Of a stretch of 64,000 nucleotides of DNA, positions 42,816 to 54,834 are shown one piece after another. Each line of letters starts with the position of its first letter. Within the stretch, counting starts at the first letter, position 1. The DNA is taken from assembly GCF_000321225.1 (NCBI RefSeq), contig NW_004450267.1:2673191-2737190 (forward strand), read 5' to 3'. Both the position numbers and the translations under genes were made by a program. The notes beneath the pieces were generated by a model, which searched no databases, was not told where the DNA came from, and worked only from the letters and a program-made list of their open reading frames with translations. This stretch comes from Odobenus rosmarus divergens (lineage: Eukaryota > Chordata > Mammalia > Carnivora > Odobenidae).

Positions 42816-45800
42816 AGGGACTCCAAAGGATGGGGTCTCAGAATTGGTTCTGGAATTGTTTTCTAGAATGTTTTCTAGAATCTCTGGTCTGATTATAGTT
42901 AAAGGTATTAATGATCCTGATGCCAGTGATAAAGGGGACACCGGCAGTCCATGGTATGCAGCAGCAAAACAGCTACTTAAATTATCACCTATAATACCTA
43001 CATGTGCCTATAGAAAGCAAGGCTTTGGATGAGCACGTAGTTGCTGCCATAGAACATTTTAGTGGCAATAAGGAGGAAAAAGGGATTGGTAGGTAGCTTC
43101 TAGGTGTGCTGGAGAACTTGGAGAAAAAAAATGATAATCTTAGGACTGTAAGTCTCCAGCTCAAGGTCTGGCTAAGGAAAACCCATAGCTCTTATGGCTA
43201 CAAGGCCAAGATTTCTCGAAATCAAATTCACAGTCTAATCTTGGGCTGAATAATGCAAATTGAAATCATGACCTTACAGGGTCTCTTTTGTTACAGTTAG
43301 CATATTGACTGGGAAGAAGTAGGACTCTGAAGACTGGGATATAGGGAGATTCAGATGAAGCTGAGGGGCTTGAACTCAGAATTTTGTTGGGCCTTCTTTG
43401 CTAAGAGTAGCAGTACCTTATCCCCAAATGAAGAGCTCAGTTTCTTCTGAAGAAACTTTCACTGGACCTGAACCAGGATCAAGGACATCAGATGCCTGGC
43501 AGGAAACTACTGATTCTCCTCAGGACCTGTCCCCACCACTCTCACTGCTTCTAGACCTAGACCTAGGTTTTCAGCAGGCCCTGGGCTTATGAATTAAAGT
43601 GTGATCCATGTGATAATGTCATAGACAAACAAAAGAATTGCCAAGTTTTGCCAATTTATATCCATAGAAACCTGAGGAACATGTTTAGAAATAGATCTTA
43701 TTGAGGTTGAATCAGGATGGAAGGGATATAATGCTGGATCAGGCAACATAGGTACACTGAGCAGAGATTCTGAATTCGATGTATTACTTCGAGTAGCTTA
43801 GAGTGGCTCTAACAGTTTGCTTGGCTTATTGAAATAAAACCTACATCCAAAGGTGACTGACACCTAGTGCAGTTGAAATACTAGAACTTTCTTGTTACAA
43901 TATAAAAGAAGGTAGCCAAAGGCTTACGGAAATCAGAACTCTGAGGTAGATGTATTATGTGAGACCTGCTTACCCACCTTCTAATCATGTCTCCAGGAGG
44001 GTCCAGAGGACACTCCCTTTAGCAAGGCCTTGTGATATGGTACGCATACTACAAGAAGAGAGACAACCAGTACCTTTGAAAAACCTATGGTAGCTAATAA
44101 CTGTAGAACAGGAATCACATTGGTATTGCTGCCATTGAAGTAGGCTCCACAAATTCATGGAAATGATGGGATGCTCAGGTGGCAGAGACCAAGTGTCAGG
44201 CACTTGATCACCAAAGATAAGGGGGTTACCATGATGGACACAGAGCTAAAGCATTGATCAGAATGGTTTGACCTGCAGAGAGCACTTTGGTATTGGCTAA
44301 TTGACCATGGTGTCCTGAAAACTGAAAGTGATGGGTGGCCTAGTCAAGTCTTACTTGATTTATGTAAATTGAAAGCTCTAGGTCTGGTGAATAGAGATGA
44401 CTTGATCACAGTAGAGAATCACAGTCCCTTCAGTCAATTCCCAGGCTTGAGCCAGTTCTCAGTCCCATAGCCATTTGAATGAAAGAGAGAGGGGATCTCA
44501 TAAGGAAGGAGCCACTACTCAGCCCCATATTTATACAGTCAATATTTTTTTTCCGCTTTCTCCAAAAGTCCCTGAGGGCATTCACCAGTGTGAGTTTGTA
44601 CTGGGGAAAGGGAACTTGCCGCACTTTTCAGGAATTACTGGGCATTGTCTCTGAGCTGACACTAATTTCAAGAGACTGAAAATGTCACTGTGGTCCACGG
44701 TTAGAAGAGGTGTTATGAAGGTCAAGCGATGCATGGGGTTTGGGCTCAGGTCCATCTCACAGTGGGCTTAGTGTGTGGTTATACCCTGTGGTTATTCCCC
44801 CAGCTCTAGAACTGATCACTCAGGAATAGACATCTTCAGAAACTGGTAAAGTCTCACATTGTTTTCCTTTTTTATGGAGTAAGGGCTATTATGGTAGGAA
44901 AAGTCAAGTGCAAGCCAGGAGAATCATCTCTATCGGTAAGAGTTTCAACTTAAAAAAAAAAATACCACATTCCTGGAGATGTGGCAGAAATTAGTGCTAC
45001 CGTTGTCATGGACTTGAAAGATGCAAAGAGGGTGAATCCCAATTAACTTGCTTATTTGGCCTGAGAAGTGGATCTTGGAGAATCAAACTGGATTATCATA
45101 CACTTCATAGGTGGTCAGTCCGATGGAAGCTCCTTTTCCAGGTATAGTTTTGTTGCTGAAGAAAATCAACACAATCTCTGGCAGCTATTGATCCGGCAAA
45201 TGTTCGGCTTTCTCTCTCTCTCTCTCTCTCTCTCCCTCTCAATAAAGACCAGCAGGAGTGGTTTGCTTTCAGCTAGCAGGCCTAGAAATACACCTTTCCT
45301 GTCCTGCCAAAGGGCTATATTCACCCCCCAGGCTACGGTCAGAATCCAATTCCAGGGACCCTGCCAGGCTCTCCATCCCACAGGATGTCATGCGGGCCTA
45401 CTCTTCTGATAACATCATGCTAATCGGTCCTGGTGGGCAGGACGTAGCAGCGACTCTGACTGAATACCCTGGTAAGCAAAATGCAAGCAGATGCAGGAAA
45501 ATGAGTCTCACAAAAAATCTGGAGCCAGCTATTTGGGCAGAATTTCTCAGAGCCCACTGAGCAGGACATGTTGAGGTTCTCTGTCCAAAGCGAAGGAGAA
45601 GTTGCAGCATCTGGTCTCTCTTACCACTGAGGAAATGGCAGAATGCCCAGCGAACCTCTGGCCTGGGAGGCAACTGTACTTTATTTGGGCATGCTACTTC
45701 AACTCATTTATTGAGTAACCTGAAAGGCTGCCACTTTTGAGCAGGGTCCAGAAAATGAGAAGACTTTGCAACAGATCCAGCCTGCCAAGCAAGCTGCTCT

Positions 45801-46039
45801 GCCACCTGAATGGAACACATGACTTAGCAGATCCATTTGTGCCAGAAGCATCTATGGTACATAAGGAAGCTCTATGGGACCTTTAGTAGGTCCTTATAGG
45901 TAAGTCATCAAACAGAACATTATGCCGTACTCTGCAGATAATTATTCTCCCTTTAAGAAGGCTTCTCCCTTGCTCTTGGGCCTCATAGAGACCGAATGTC
46001 TTCCACGGGCCACCAAGTTACCATGAGACTTGAGCCGAC
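42816..46039 (+). mobile_element. Internal region of an ancient endogenous retrovirus (gag/pol remnants)
   Basis: Degraded retroviral coding sequence on the plus strand, inert because stops and frameshifts interrupt all genes. The best part is a reverse-transcriptase palm segment in the frame 45258-45560. There the catalytic YxDD motif reads Ser-Ser-Asp-Asn (Asp codon 45408-45410, Asn codon 45411-45413) followed by IMLIGPG, so the second catalytic aspartate is lost. Sequence from about 45600 to 46035 resembles the connection and RNase H part of pol (for example GGCCACCAAGTTACCATGAG at about 46008). The part at 44220-44470 looks like the region before pol. No envelope gene was recognised. A (TC)n run at 45210-45235 interrupts pol. 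It looks class III/ERVL-like, but the family is not certain. Confidence 0.7.
45210..45235 (+). repeat. (TC)n microsatellite inside ERV pol
   Basis: About twelve TC units, then CCCTCTCAATAAAG. The TC run followed by AATAAA resembles a SINE tail, but no SINE head precedes it. Confidence 0.9.
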
Positions 46040-46368
46040 CATTATGAAGTGAGTTTTGTCCTTGTCAGTTCATTTGTCCTTGCTCTCTTCTGCTATACGT
46101 CCAACCTGTCTTCCCCACTGCCTTTCCTGCTGACCTAGAGCAATTTCAGGCCACCATCAAATGCAAAGCCTTACGGAGACTTCCTTCCGAGGGTCACATT
46201 GTGAACCCTGGATGCGTGACTTTTCTCTGATCCTCCTTCTGTCCCCTCTCAGATTGTCACTGCTCCAGCTTCCACCATAATTTTGATGGTCAAATTCCTG
46301 TAACAGATCCTTTATGCTATATCACTCATACTGGTTCTGTTTTCCTCATCAAACCCAAACTGGTATAA
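46040..46368 (+). mobile_element. Candidate 3' LTR of the ERV, 5'-deleted
   Basis: Follows the RNase H remnant directly and shares three blocks with 42544-42809 (see the 5' LTR). It ends GGTTCTGTTTTCCTCATC, AAACCCAAACTGGTATAA. The upstream LTR part and the end of pol are absent, which implies an internal deletion. Confidence 0.5.
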
Positions 46369-46375
46369 CTGCCTA

Positions 46376-46545
46376 TTATATACATGATTGCGTTTACTTT
46401 TATAACGGCTCCACCTGACAGATTTAATATCCTGAGTTTTCCCAGTGAAGAGCCTGAGAAACTGAACAGTTGGCCAAGGTTTTCATTCTATGAGGACTAG
46501 AAGCAGATCCCACTCATGTCCTCAGCTCATTCCAGAACTGTACCA
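46376..46545 (-). mobile_element. MIR SINE fragment
   Basis: GAGCCTGAGAAACTGAACAG, GTTGGCCAAGGTTTTCATTC is a diverged reversed MIR. Confidence 0.5.
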
Positions 46546-46879
46546 CATTGCCGCCTTTGGTGCCTAGGAGGAGCGTAAGGTCTCTGCCAAGCTGCACCAG
46601 GTCTCACCAGCTTTGGATGCTGGGTCTAGGTTGTTTTCATAGGCTCTTTGGTCATTCCAGCCAACAAAACATTGGGATCTGCCCATTCAAGTGATCCCTT
46701 CTCTTTGTTTGGGTTAATATCGAATATTGAAACACGTTTAAATTATGAAGTATTGCAAACACCTAGAAATGTCCAGAAAATAATAGAGGAGACATTCTTG
46801 TACTTAGCATCCCAAATTGCCATATTTGCTTCAGCTCAATTTTATTTTGTATCCTATACAAAAAATACATAAACTAAAA
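46546..46879. other. Unassigned, AT-rich toward the right
   Basis: No gene or confident repeat. Confidence 0.35.
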
Positions 46880-47080
46880 AAATGGTTGTTTCAGCATTGT
46901 TTATGAATATCCACCAATATAGAAATGGATAAGTAAATGTGATGTTCAAATGCAAATAAATACATACCATAAATGTATATGGTAATTAAAATTAAGAAAC
47001 TAGATCAATATTTCAAGGGGAAAAGACAAACCGCAGGTGAAAAAGAACAATATAATGGTATCTATGTATATTGTTAGAAC
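46880..47080 (+). mobile_element. Old L1 3' fragment
   Basis: CAGCATTGTTTATGAATATC, AAATGGATAAGTAAATGTGA, ATTTCAAGGGGAAAAGACAA and AACAATATAATGGTATCTAT fit an L1M 3' UTR in sense orientation. Confidence 0.55.
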
Positions 47081-47489
47081 CAATGGCCCCATACCAATAT
47101 ATGGTTCCGAAATCTTAAACTCTTCCCCAGAGCTGTCCCCTCAGCGCTCTACCCTACTTTAGTGTACCCTTGATACTCTCCATCCTTCGCCTCCGTTTCC
47201 ATCTCAAAGACTTTCCTGAAAAACCATTTTATCTGCTAACCTCTCCACCTCTGTGGCACTATCAGCCCACCCCCGCATCAACCTGCTTCTGTAACTCCAT
47301 TCAGAGATTTAGAATAATCGTTTGCATGTTAAAGCATAACTATGGGTCTTCCCCTGAAAAAGTCACTCATTGTACTTATTTACAAATATTACAGCTCTGT
47401 AGACCTGACATTGATCAGGTAGCACACCAACCTCCAGTTATTTGTCTGGATGCCCTTCAAACCTCCTTTAGTCACCAAAAACCTAAAAA
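47081..47489. other. Unassigned stretch
   Basis: No gene. A 130-codon plus-strand frame (47170-47562) has no domain and runs into the L1 on its right. A weak L2 resemblance is possible. Confidence 0.35.
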
Positions 47490-48462
47490 AGATTGGCAAA
47501 ACCAGGTTTGGGTGAGTATGGAGCAAGGTGGGAAGTCTTGGGCCCTGCTGGTGAAAGCATAGACTGGCAGAACTACTCTGGGGGACCGTTTACTGAAGAT
47601 GAAGCTACACCTACTTTTTAGGACCCAGCAATTCGACTTTCAGGAAAATCCCAACAGAAATGTATGCACATGGATAAGAATGTTCCCAGCAGTACCATTC
47701 AGAATAGTCCCCAAAAAGAACAACACAAATCCAGATCAAAAGTCAGATGGAGGGTGCCTCGGTGGCTCAGATGGTTAAGCGTCTGCCTTCAGCTCAGGTC
47801 ATGATCCCAGGGTCCTGGGATCCAGTCCCACATCAGGCTCCCTGCTCAGCGGGGAGTATGCATCTCCTTCTCCCTCTACCCTTCCCCGTGCTTGTGCTCT
47901 GCTCTCTCTGGCTCACCCTCTCTCTCAAATAAATAAATAAAATCTTAAAAAAAAAAAAAAGCCAAATGTATAAGTAAATCATGGTTATCTTTATAGAGTG
48001 GTGGTAAAAATATGCAAACTACAGACTTATAACTCACATGGGTGGTGGTGTTCCCAATGTTGAGAAAAGGAAGCCAGACAAAAAGAACACATACATATGA
48101 TTCCATCGTATGGGGGTTAAAGACCATCAAAATAAAACCTTGGTGTTCAAGGACTAGAGGTGCAAACTTAGGTGGCAGGAGGAGAGAAACGCAGGGAGGT
48201 GGTTGCCACAGAAGTCATGGCAAAAGTTATTTTGGGTGGAAAATGTGTAACAGGAAGGGGTGCTGGGGTGCTGACAATGATCTGTCACTTGACCTGAGTG
48301 GTGGTTATGCAAATACTCAGTTTACAATGGTGTCTTTTGCTGGTATGTTTCACAAACTTTTTCTGTATGTATGTTGTAGAATGGTTTTTAGAACCCTACG
48401 TATCACAACACTTATAATTTTATAGTCAAAATGCAAAGGATGATTGGCAATTTTTTTTTTTT
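47490..48462 (+). mobile_element. Old L1M 3' region, split by a CAN-SINE
   Basis: Sense L1: GGCCCTGCTGGTGAAAGCAT, GACCCAGCAATTCGACTTTC, GAATGTTCCCAGCAGTACCA in the left part; ACATATGATTCCATCGTATG, GGAGGTGGTTGCCACAGAAG, ACAGGAAGGGGTGCTGGGGT and GGTTATGCAAATACTCAGTT in the right part. It ends near a T run at 48450-48465. Confidence 0.85.
47751..47960 (+). mobile_element. CAN-SINE in an old L1
   Basis: Head AGGGTGCCTCGGTGGCTCAG, tRNA-like part with CAGGTCATGATCCCAGGGTC and GGGATCCAGTCCCACATCAG, CTCAGCGGGGAGTATGCATC, a TC-rich stretch, CAAATAAATAAATAAAATC and poly-A. Imperfect 12-bp flanks AAAAGTCAGATG (47738-47749) and AAAAGCCAAATG (47957-47968). Confidence 0.95.
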
Positions 48463-48814
48463 TTGGTGAAACCTCAAATTCTCCAATACCTTTCTGGCAG
48501 TGATTCCCCGTAAAACTTCCATTTTCTGCCCAAGAAACACTTTCTTAGACCTCCTCATTTAAAAAAAAAAAAAAAGGCTTTTTTTTTTTTGCAAAGAAGA
48601 TTTTTATCACTTAACAGAATCGTCACATGTGTTACCATATGTGGAGAGGAGAAATGGGCAGGGAGCCCCACCCTCACGAGCAAAGCGATGTACCGGGCAC
48701 ATCGTCTTCATAGCACACCCTGTTTAAATTCCAAGTCACAGACCCTTGAGGACCCCCGGGAATAACTGATACCACAAAGTGCTAGGCCTGTCAGTGACAG
48801 CCCCCAGATTTACT
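48463..48814. other. Stretch with A and T homopolymers
   Basis: Contains a T run at about 48451-48464, an A run at 48560-48575 and a T run at 48579-48590. No element is attached that I can identify. Confidence 0.4.
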
Positions 48815-48950
48815 GTGCAATTTGTCCATTCCCTTTTACAGAAGAAGAAACTGAGGCACAGAGACGTTGATCAATTTCCTACCTAGGAAATTGAAAACCC
48901 AGGCATTGGACAGAGGCCCTCAGATTCGAGAGCCTGTGCAGGTAACCACC
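48815..48950 (-). mobile_element. MIR SINE
   Basis: CCCTTTTACAGAAGAAGAAA, CTGAGGCACAGAGACGTTGA, TTCGAGAGCCTGTGCAGG is reversed MIR. Confidence 0.8.
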
Positions 48951-49084
48951 AACCGCCCTTCATCCCCCAACAATTTTCTGAATTGAGAATCTGCACATAT
49001 TTGGGAATCTTTCCATTTTCCCTCTCCCCATGGCCACAAAATCCATTTTTTTTTTCTTTTCCAAAATATCTTTTGATTCTGTCC

Positions 49085-49690
49085 TTGACTTTTCTTTTCC
49101 TCAGCCTAACATTGGCTGACCTTGTCCCTCACCTGGTTTATTGCAAAAACCTTCTACCTGTTTTCTCTCCCTCCAGATCCTGCAAGTCCTCTGCTGGTTG
49201 TCCACCGCCTGCCTTGCCAAGTCCAGCCCCTCGCCATGACTTAGAGCGCCCTGAACGACCTGGCCCCTGCCTTTTCTTCAAGTCTCATCTCCAACTCATC
49301 TCTTTTCATACCTGTCTGCTAGTGACCCCAGGTTCACTAACTCCCCCACGCACCAGGATGTTCCAACCACAGCGCTTGGCTCAGGCAGCCTCTCCCTTCC
49401 CCCTCCCCCATCTCTCTAGTCCCATTCATCTTCCAGACACGGCGCAGGTGCCAGCTCCTCTGGGAAGCATTCCCTGATGATGTCCGGCCAGAACCTGTCT
49501 CCCCCGTCTCTCTGAATTTCTCTGGTCATCTTTCTCAGCGTCTGCCCTGGCTGATATTTGCACAGCTGTCACTCTGACTAGACTGTCAACTCTTGAGAAC
49601 CGGGACTGTGTCTTATTCACCTTCTGATCCCCAAAGTCTGGCATCGAGCCTGACATATACTAGCTATTCGATTAGTGTAAATGGATCTGT
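49085..49690 (+). mobile_element. L2 LINE, about 600 bp
   Basis: Sense L2 3' region: GACTTAGAGCGCCCTGAACG-type segment, TTTCTTCAAGTCTCATCTCC, GGGAAGCATTCCCTGATGAT, GTCACTCTGACTAGACTGTC, ACCGGGACTGTGTCTTATTC and GGCATCGAGCCTGACATATA at the end. One of the best L2 copies here. Confidence 0.85.
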
Positions 49691-51654
49691 ATCACTCAGT
49701 TAAGTCCATTTCCACTGGTGAGGACTTCCATGGCACTATGACACTTTCTTGCCCTGCCATTCTGGCCTGCTTCCTCCCAGAGCAAAATGGCTAAAGCAGA
49801 AGGTGAATGGAGTCCTTCCCTGGCCAAAAGGAGACAACTGATACTGGAACAGCACAGAGGACTATTCATGTGGGGTGCAAAGCTGGCTGGGTGCCCCCTT
49901 GAAATAGACTCTCCCTGCCCTGGTCTGGGGCTCCAAAGACTCTGCCAAGGTGAATCAGGACAAGGAGAAGTGGAAAATTCCTCATTCACATTTCACTGAG
50001 AAACTTGAAACAGAAATCAATGTTTCAAACCCAGGCCGTCTTGTTTTCGCAGACAGGACTCCCTGATCTCCAGTCTGCCCTAAAAGGAGCTGTAGCAGGA
50101 ACGGCACAAGGCTGCCATGAAGACTTTCATGTGGCTTTCACTGCTAGAAAAACACCCTCTCCCTGTGGATGCCTGCAGAAAACACAGATTCATTGAGAAT
50201 CTGGCTTTTCTTCTGGGTGGGGCATGGGGACTATTTGTCAAGGGAAAGCACATGCATAATTGCTGGGGAAATATACATGTTTAATTTCCTTTCAGTCCTT
50301 GAAGCTTTCTTCCTTAAATAAATCATCCTGCGTGATCCTGTGACCTGACACCTAGAAGTGGTTTTGTCCTGGCCTCAAGCCATGGCCTCCAGAGAGAGGG
50401 ACTCTGTCCCACTTGGATGCCCACATGAATACACACGATGCTGCCTTGTTTTTACCCAAATGGGCTGGCCAGATGGAGTTGCTGGAGTCTATTATCTGTA
50501 GGACTTTTCAAGAGCTGAGCAGGACCCGTCAACCTGCCTGCTGTGTAAATTACAAGGCACAGGAAACAACCATGTTGAGGGAGATGACGAGGTCTGCAAG
50601 CTTGTCAAAGGGATGACGTGTCAGCTTTGGAGAAGCCCAGTACCGGAGTTGGCAGGGATGGTAGGAATTGTCTTTGACAAACCTCTCAATTTACAGGGCA
50701 TGTCACAGACATCCACACAGGAAAATCCTGTCCCCAAAGTTTCCCAAGGGTTGCCTGTGTCAGATCACCTAAGGAACTGGTCCCAAATGCCACTCCTGGC
50801 CCATCCCAGACTCAGAGTCCTGGGGATTCTCCCAGGATCCAGGGCTTCAACCAGCTTCCCGTGTGCCCGGCAGTTTAGGAAGCCATGTTGAGCTCTCTGG
50901 CCTTTCTGCTCCAACACAGGCAGGATCTCATGGGCCTCAGCTGCTCTCTTCATTGTCTCTGTTTGCCTGTCCCTCCATCTACTATCAATCCATCCTGGGT
51001 TTCTTGCCTCCAGACCACCTTTCTCCTCTGCTTCCCAACTCTGTCCTCCCATCTAGGGCTCCTGGCATCCCAGGCTGCCAATATCCCCCCATCTAACACC
51101 AGGAGTTTGCCAGCTGAACGGGTCCCCAGAGATGATCTAATGCTTTGTCCTCCTCCCCTGTCCCCCAGGCAGACATGATCTTTTCTCTGATTCCCCTTGT
51201 GGACTTAGTGATGACATTATTCACGGAAGCAACAGCACCTGCTGCTTCCGGGAGCCGGAAGCACTGCGTGGTCTCAAAGGGGGTTTGTAAGATGATAAAG
51301 GCTTTTGAATTTGGGGGCTTGTTCAAAGCTTATTATCAATTAAGTCCTTGGATTATTTAAAGAGAAATAACCATTTTGCCAAATGTCTCTGTAGACTTCT
51401 GGTGTGTATGGTTTAGAATTTTGCTAAATTCATGCAGTGACGCTTTTGTTGTTATAATCTGTTCTGTCCACCCACCCACTTTCAGCCATCAGACGTTAAT
51501 TTAAGTAAAGGTCACTCTGAAATTCCTTCATGAATGAGTGATATTTCCTTAAAGGCAGGCCTCTGTAGCCTTAAAGGAGGTACAGAAGGCGGATGCAAGC
51601 ACATCGCTGTCGTCCCTGGGCCACATTCCTGCTTCCCCTCTTACAGCTGTTGGG
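49691..51654. other. Unique non-coding stretch, 2 kb
   Basis: No repeat or gene recognised. Short frames on both strands at 50863-51178 and 50765-51052 overlap each other. This is one of the longest repeat-free intervals, so conserved elements could lie here, but none is visible from sequence alone. Confidence 0.45.
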
Positions 51655-51790
51655 CCCGCAGAGCTTTGCCTAGAGCTTCGATTTTCTCATCTGAAAGGGA
51701 ACCGCCACATCCACCTCACAGGTTAGGTGTTACAAAGTCTAAACCACCACGCCTGATGCTGACACATAGTGCATGTCCCTCCCCTGGTCC
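51655..51790 (+). mobile_element. MIR SINE 3' part
   Basis: GCTTCGATTTTCTCATCTGA, AAGGGAACCGCCACATCCAC, CTCACAGGTTAGGTGTTACA is sense MIR after the core. Confidence 0.6.
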
Positions 51791-52039
51791 TTAACTTCAC
51801 AAACTGCTATTTTGGATCAACTCTTCTGGTAGTGAGAGGGCCCTTTTGAAAAAAAACTATACGTTGTTAAAGAGAGAAAAATAGGTTCTGAGTCATTACC
51901 ATTGAAATGACCGTATTTCAAATACATACTTAGGATGCAGCCAGTCATGGTGCTACCTTAGGAAGGCTAGGCATCCAATTACCCGATTCAGACTAGATAA
52001 CATCCAAGGTCCTTCCCGTTCTCATGATGCTCTGATAAC
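51791..52039. other. Unassigned stretch
   Basis: CATCCAAGGTCCTTCCCGTTC near 52000 resembles a MIR-type tail, too short to call. Confidence 0.3.
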
Positions 52040-52475
52040 AGGCTTGACTTGGCGTGCAAGACCCCTCATAATCACAATCAAACCTGTCTTACTGACTCAT
52101 CTAACTTTATTTCTTTCAACCCTGTAATTCTTCCAAGCCATGCTATTTGCCATGCGCCATAAACGTCCTGCTCCTTCCTGCCACCAAATTGCTGATTCAT
52201 GTACTTTCCATTTCTCCTTCTTCTTTCCAATATGAAATCCCACCCATCCTTGAAGGCACTCCACTGTCAAGTCTCTTCTGCTTCCCCAGCTGTAGTTCAC
52301 CCCTCCAGCCTTCATCTGCACTTCTCTTAGGGTGCTAATATTAAACTCCCTTGTGTTCTAGGAGTGTGGGAACACACTTTTCCAGACTGGGGATTCTTTG
52401 AGGGAAGATAATAATGTGTCTCGGTTTTTCTCAGAAGGCCCCCAGCACCTGCTGCATAGAAGTTGTTTATTGGAT
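52040..52475 (+). mobile_element. L2 LINE fragment
   Basis: Sense L2: GCAAGACCCCTCATAATCAC, ATCCTTGAAGGCACTCCACT, GGGGATTCTTTGAGGGAAGA and CCCAGCACCTGCTGCATAGA. Confidence 0.75.
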
Positions 52476-53694
52476 TGAGTCAAAGAACTCCAAAGATTAG
52501 TTCACATAGACTAAGTCTTTGATCTGAGTCTTTTTCTTACGTTGGGCATGTTGGCCACAACGATCAGGTACCTTGTCAAATAATTTCAAGTGAAAAGAGA
52601 GATTTCTGAAAGGATACAGGAAACTGTCACTGACCTCCAAGGTCAGGAAGGGAGTAGCACTGGCTGGGTCACAAGGGAAGAGAAAAGTCTCCTCTGTGTC
52701 CCTCAAGGGCTATAGGATCTCTTGTCTCTCTTAATGCATGTCAACTGTATTACCCTCTTGGTAGACTGGACCCCTCTGTAAGACTCTTATTTTTCTCTCT
52801 TGTATAATTTAGGCTTGCCTGTGACTTCTGCTTTGTCACACACAGTATTAACTACTATCCTGATATCTCAAGGTCTTTTAGTTCTAGCGTATTCTTAACT
52901 TGAGCCTCTATGTCTCTTAGCTCAAATTCTTTCAAGAAAGAAGTCAATTGGCTTGGCCCAGACTGTTGCCCAATGTCACGTGTCCATCTCTGGGTCAATG
53001 AGCTGATGAGGAGCATTGGTACATTGATACCAGTATGACTTCCCAGGTCCCACCCTTTCAGTAAGAAAGGAGTTCGGGGGAAGATTGCATTGCTTCCCAA
53101 TGACAGGCCATGGGTTAAACTGTCATCCCTAACTGAATCTAGTACAACAATGTCTATAAAAAGCAGTGAAGATTATAGAGACTACACTATATATCTTCAG
53201 TGTAGAACTACAAGTCAAAGTATTGGTATTGGTTGTTCCCTGGAGGTTTCATGGGAGGCTCTTGGATGCTGCTAAATATGAGTCTCTGGAGCCTAGGGGA
53301 GCCGAGGGCTACTTTCAGGTTGGCTTGGTCTTCCTTAGAACCTTCTACTTGTACTTGTGTTTCTTTTCCAAGAGACGCATGAATGGAGTGGGCAGACCTG
53401 CCTACGTGGATATTTCTGGTCTGCTCTCCCAGGAGCCAGTCATCAGAAGTGATGCTGCAGTTGACAAGATGAAGAACCAGGGAAAAGGAAGAGAATAGAG
53501 ATGCAGGGTGAGGATCCAAGGAGCCAGGTGCATACTCACTGAGTCATAAGAAGACGTCGGAAGAGGACTGTCAGTTAAAGCAGATTCAAGCTGATACCTC
53601 CGAATGAAGCTTGGGCACTGTTTTTGCATTCCTTTCAGATCACTCCCTTCAGCATAAGCCATGCCATAGTAGCTCTCATCCTAAGACAATCCTC
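52476..53694. other. Unique or very old stretch
   Basis: No gene recognised. An LTR-like segment may lie at about 52850-53130, and plus-strand (53166-53498) and minus-strand (53208-53519) frames overlap without a domain. Confidence 0.4.
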
Positions 53695-54235
53695 CATTGA
53701 CCCCTTTCATCCCTCTCCAGCTTCTACCCGTTTCCTATTGAACTGATGATAGTTCCCAAATTCACACTCCCTCTGCCCACATTGCCCACAGAATATGAGG
53801 GTTACTTCTTTGCCACAGAGACCGAGGAGGCCCGGAGGATGGTGCTTTATAAGAACTTCTAAGATCTTCAAGTTTACAAACTGCTGCCAATGGTCTTATT
53901 GTCCTTTGGCTTCAGCACTGGAAGACTAAGAGCCAAGGGTGGTGGGGAGCCTGTGGTGACATGCTTCCCCTTCTCCTCTCTTCTTCCATCTTTAGGGAAC
54001 CTTACCCCCCCCCACAAGGCCTCATTTGAATGTCTCCTCTATTATGAAGCTTCCCTGACTTCACAACCAAAACGAACTTCTCACTCCCGTGGACTCCAGT
54101 ATCCCCTAGTTTCCCCTAGGAAGGCAGCACTCTTCATGTCCTACCTGGTCTCCCTGACGAACCTGGGTGCTCCCTGGTGGCAAGAACTATACCGCCTCCA
54201 TCTTTCTGGGGCTTGACATGCATCAGCCTCTGAGG
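53695..54235 (+). mobile_element. L2 LINE fragment
   Basis: Sense L2: CTTCTACCCGTTTCCTATTG, GGCCTCATTTGAATGTCTCC and ATTATGAAGCTTCCCTGACT. The middle around 53760-53930 does not match and may be an insertion. Confidence 0.6.
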
Positions 54236-54239
54236 ATTG

Positions 54240-54440
54240 GTTGAAGGAAGACCTGGGTTCCTTCTCCTTACTTACTCCTTGTGGGATACTAAGTTGGACT
54301 CAATCTCCCTAAAGCTGAGTACGGCTCATGTCTAAAACAGGGGCAGAAATTATCTTCACCCTGCTTACTCAAATCCAGTGAGACCGATGATGGTGAAAGC
54401 TTTGCAAATCCTAAAGAACTGCAGGAGTGTGTGTGCAGAT
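54240..54440 (+). mobile_element. MIR SINE
   Basis: GAAGACCTGGGTTCCTTCTC, GACTCAATCTCCCTAAAGCT, CATGTCTAAAACAGGGGCAG, TGGTGAAAGCTTTGCAAATC. Confidence 0.65.
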
Positions 54441-54782
54441 GATTCTCACTGCCTACCTCATTGTTCTCAGAGACAGCCTGCTGACCTGGCCTAAGATGTA
54501 ACATCATTACATCCACGTATGTTTCTGTTTCGATGGTCTAATCATACATTGGAGTTGGCTTTAATCCTGCATACTATTGCCAGATGCACCTGCCAGAAGC
54601 TGGGTGGGTCCCTCCTCCGTCCAGCATACTAACCTCACAATGGCACCTGTAGGTTCACATGAGATGCCTAAAAGTTGCAAAAGGAAGGACAGAATTAGAG
54701 CCATTTTCTTAGGCTTCCTGTAGGGTTTGTTTTAGTACCCACCCACAGGGTACTGGTGTGTGAAGCAATTTCCTTTCCCAAG
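54441..54782. other. Unique non-coding stretch
   Basis: Nothing recognised. Confidence 0.35.
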
Positions 54783-54816
54783 CCATTCATTCATTCACTC
54801 ACTCACTCACTCACTC
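54783..54816 (+). repeat. (CATT)n(CACT)n microsatellite
   Basis: About three CATT units, then about five CACT units. Confidence 0.92.
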
Positions 54817-54834
54817 CTTCGGGACCCTCCCTCA

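Noticed and set aside
45210..45247. Truncated SINE tail in the ERV
   Set aside because: The (TC)n then AATAAA looks SINE-like, but there is no SINE body or flanking duplication, so it is called a microsatellite.
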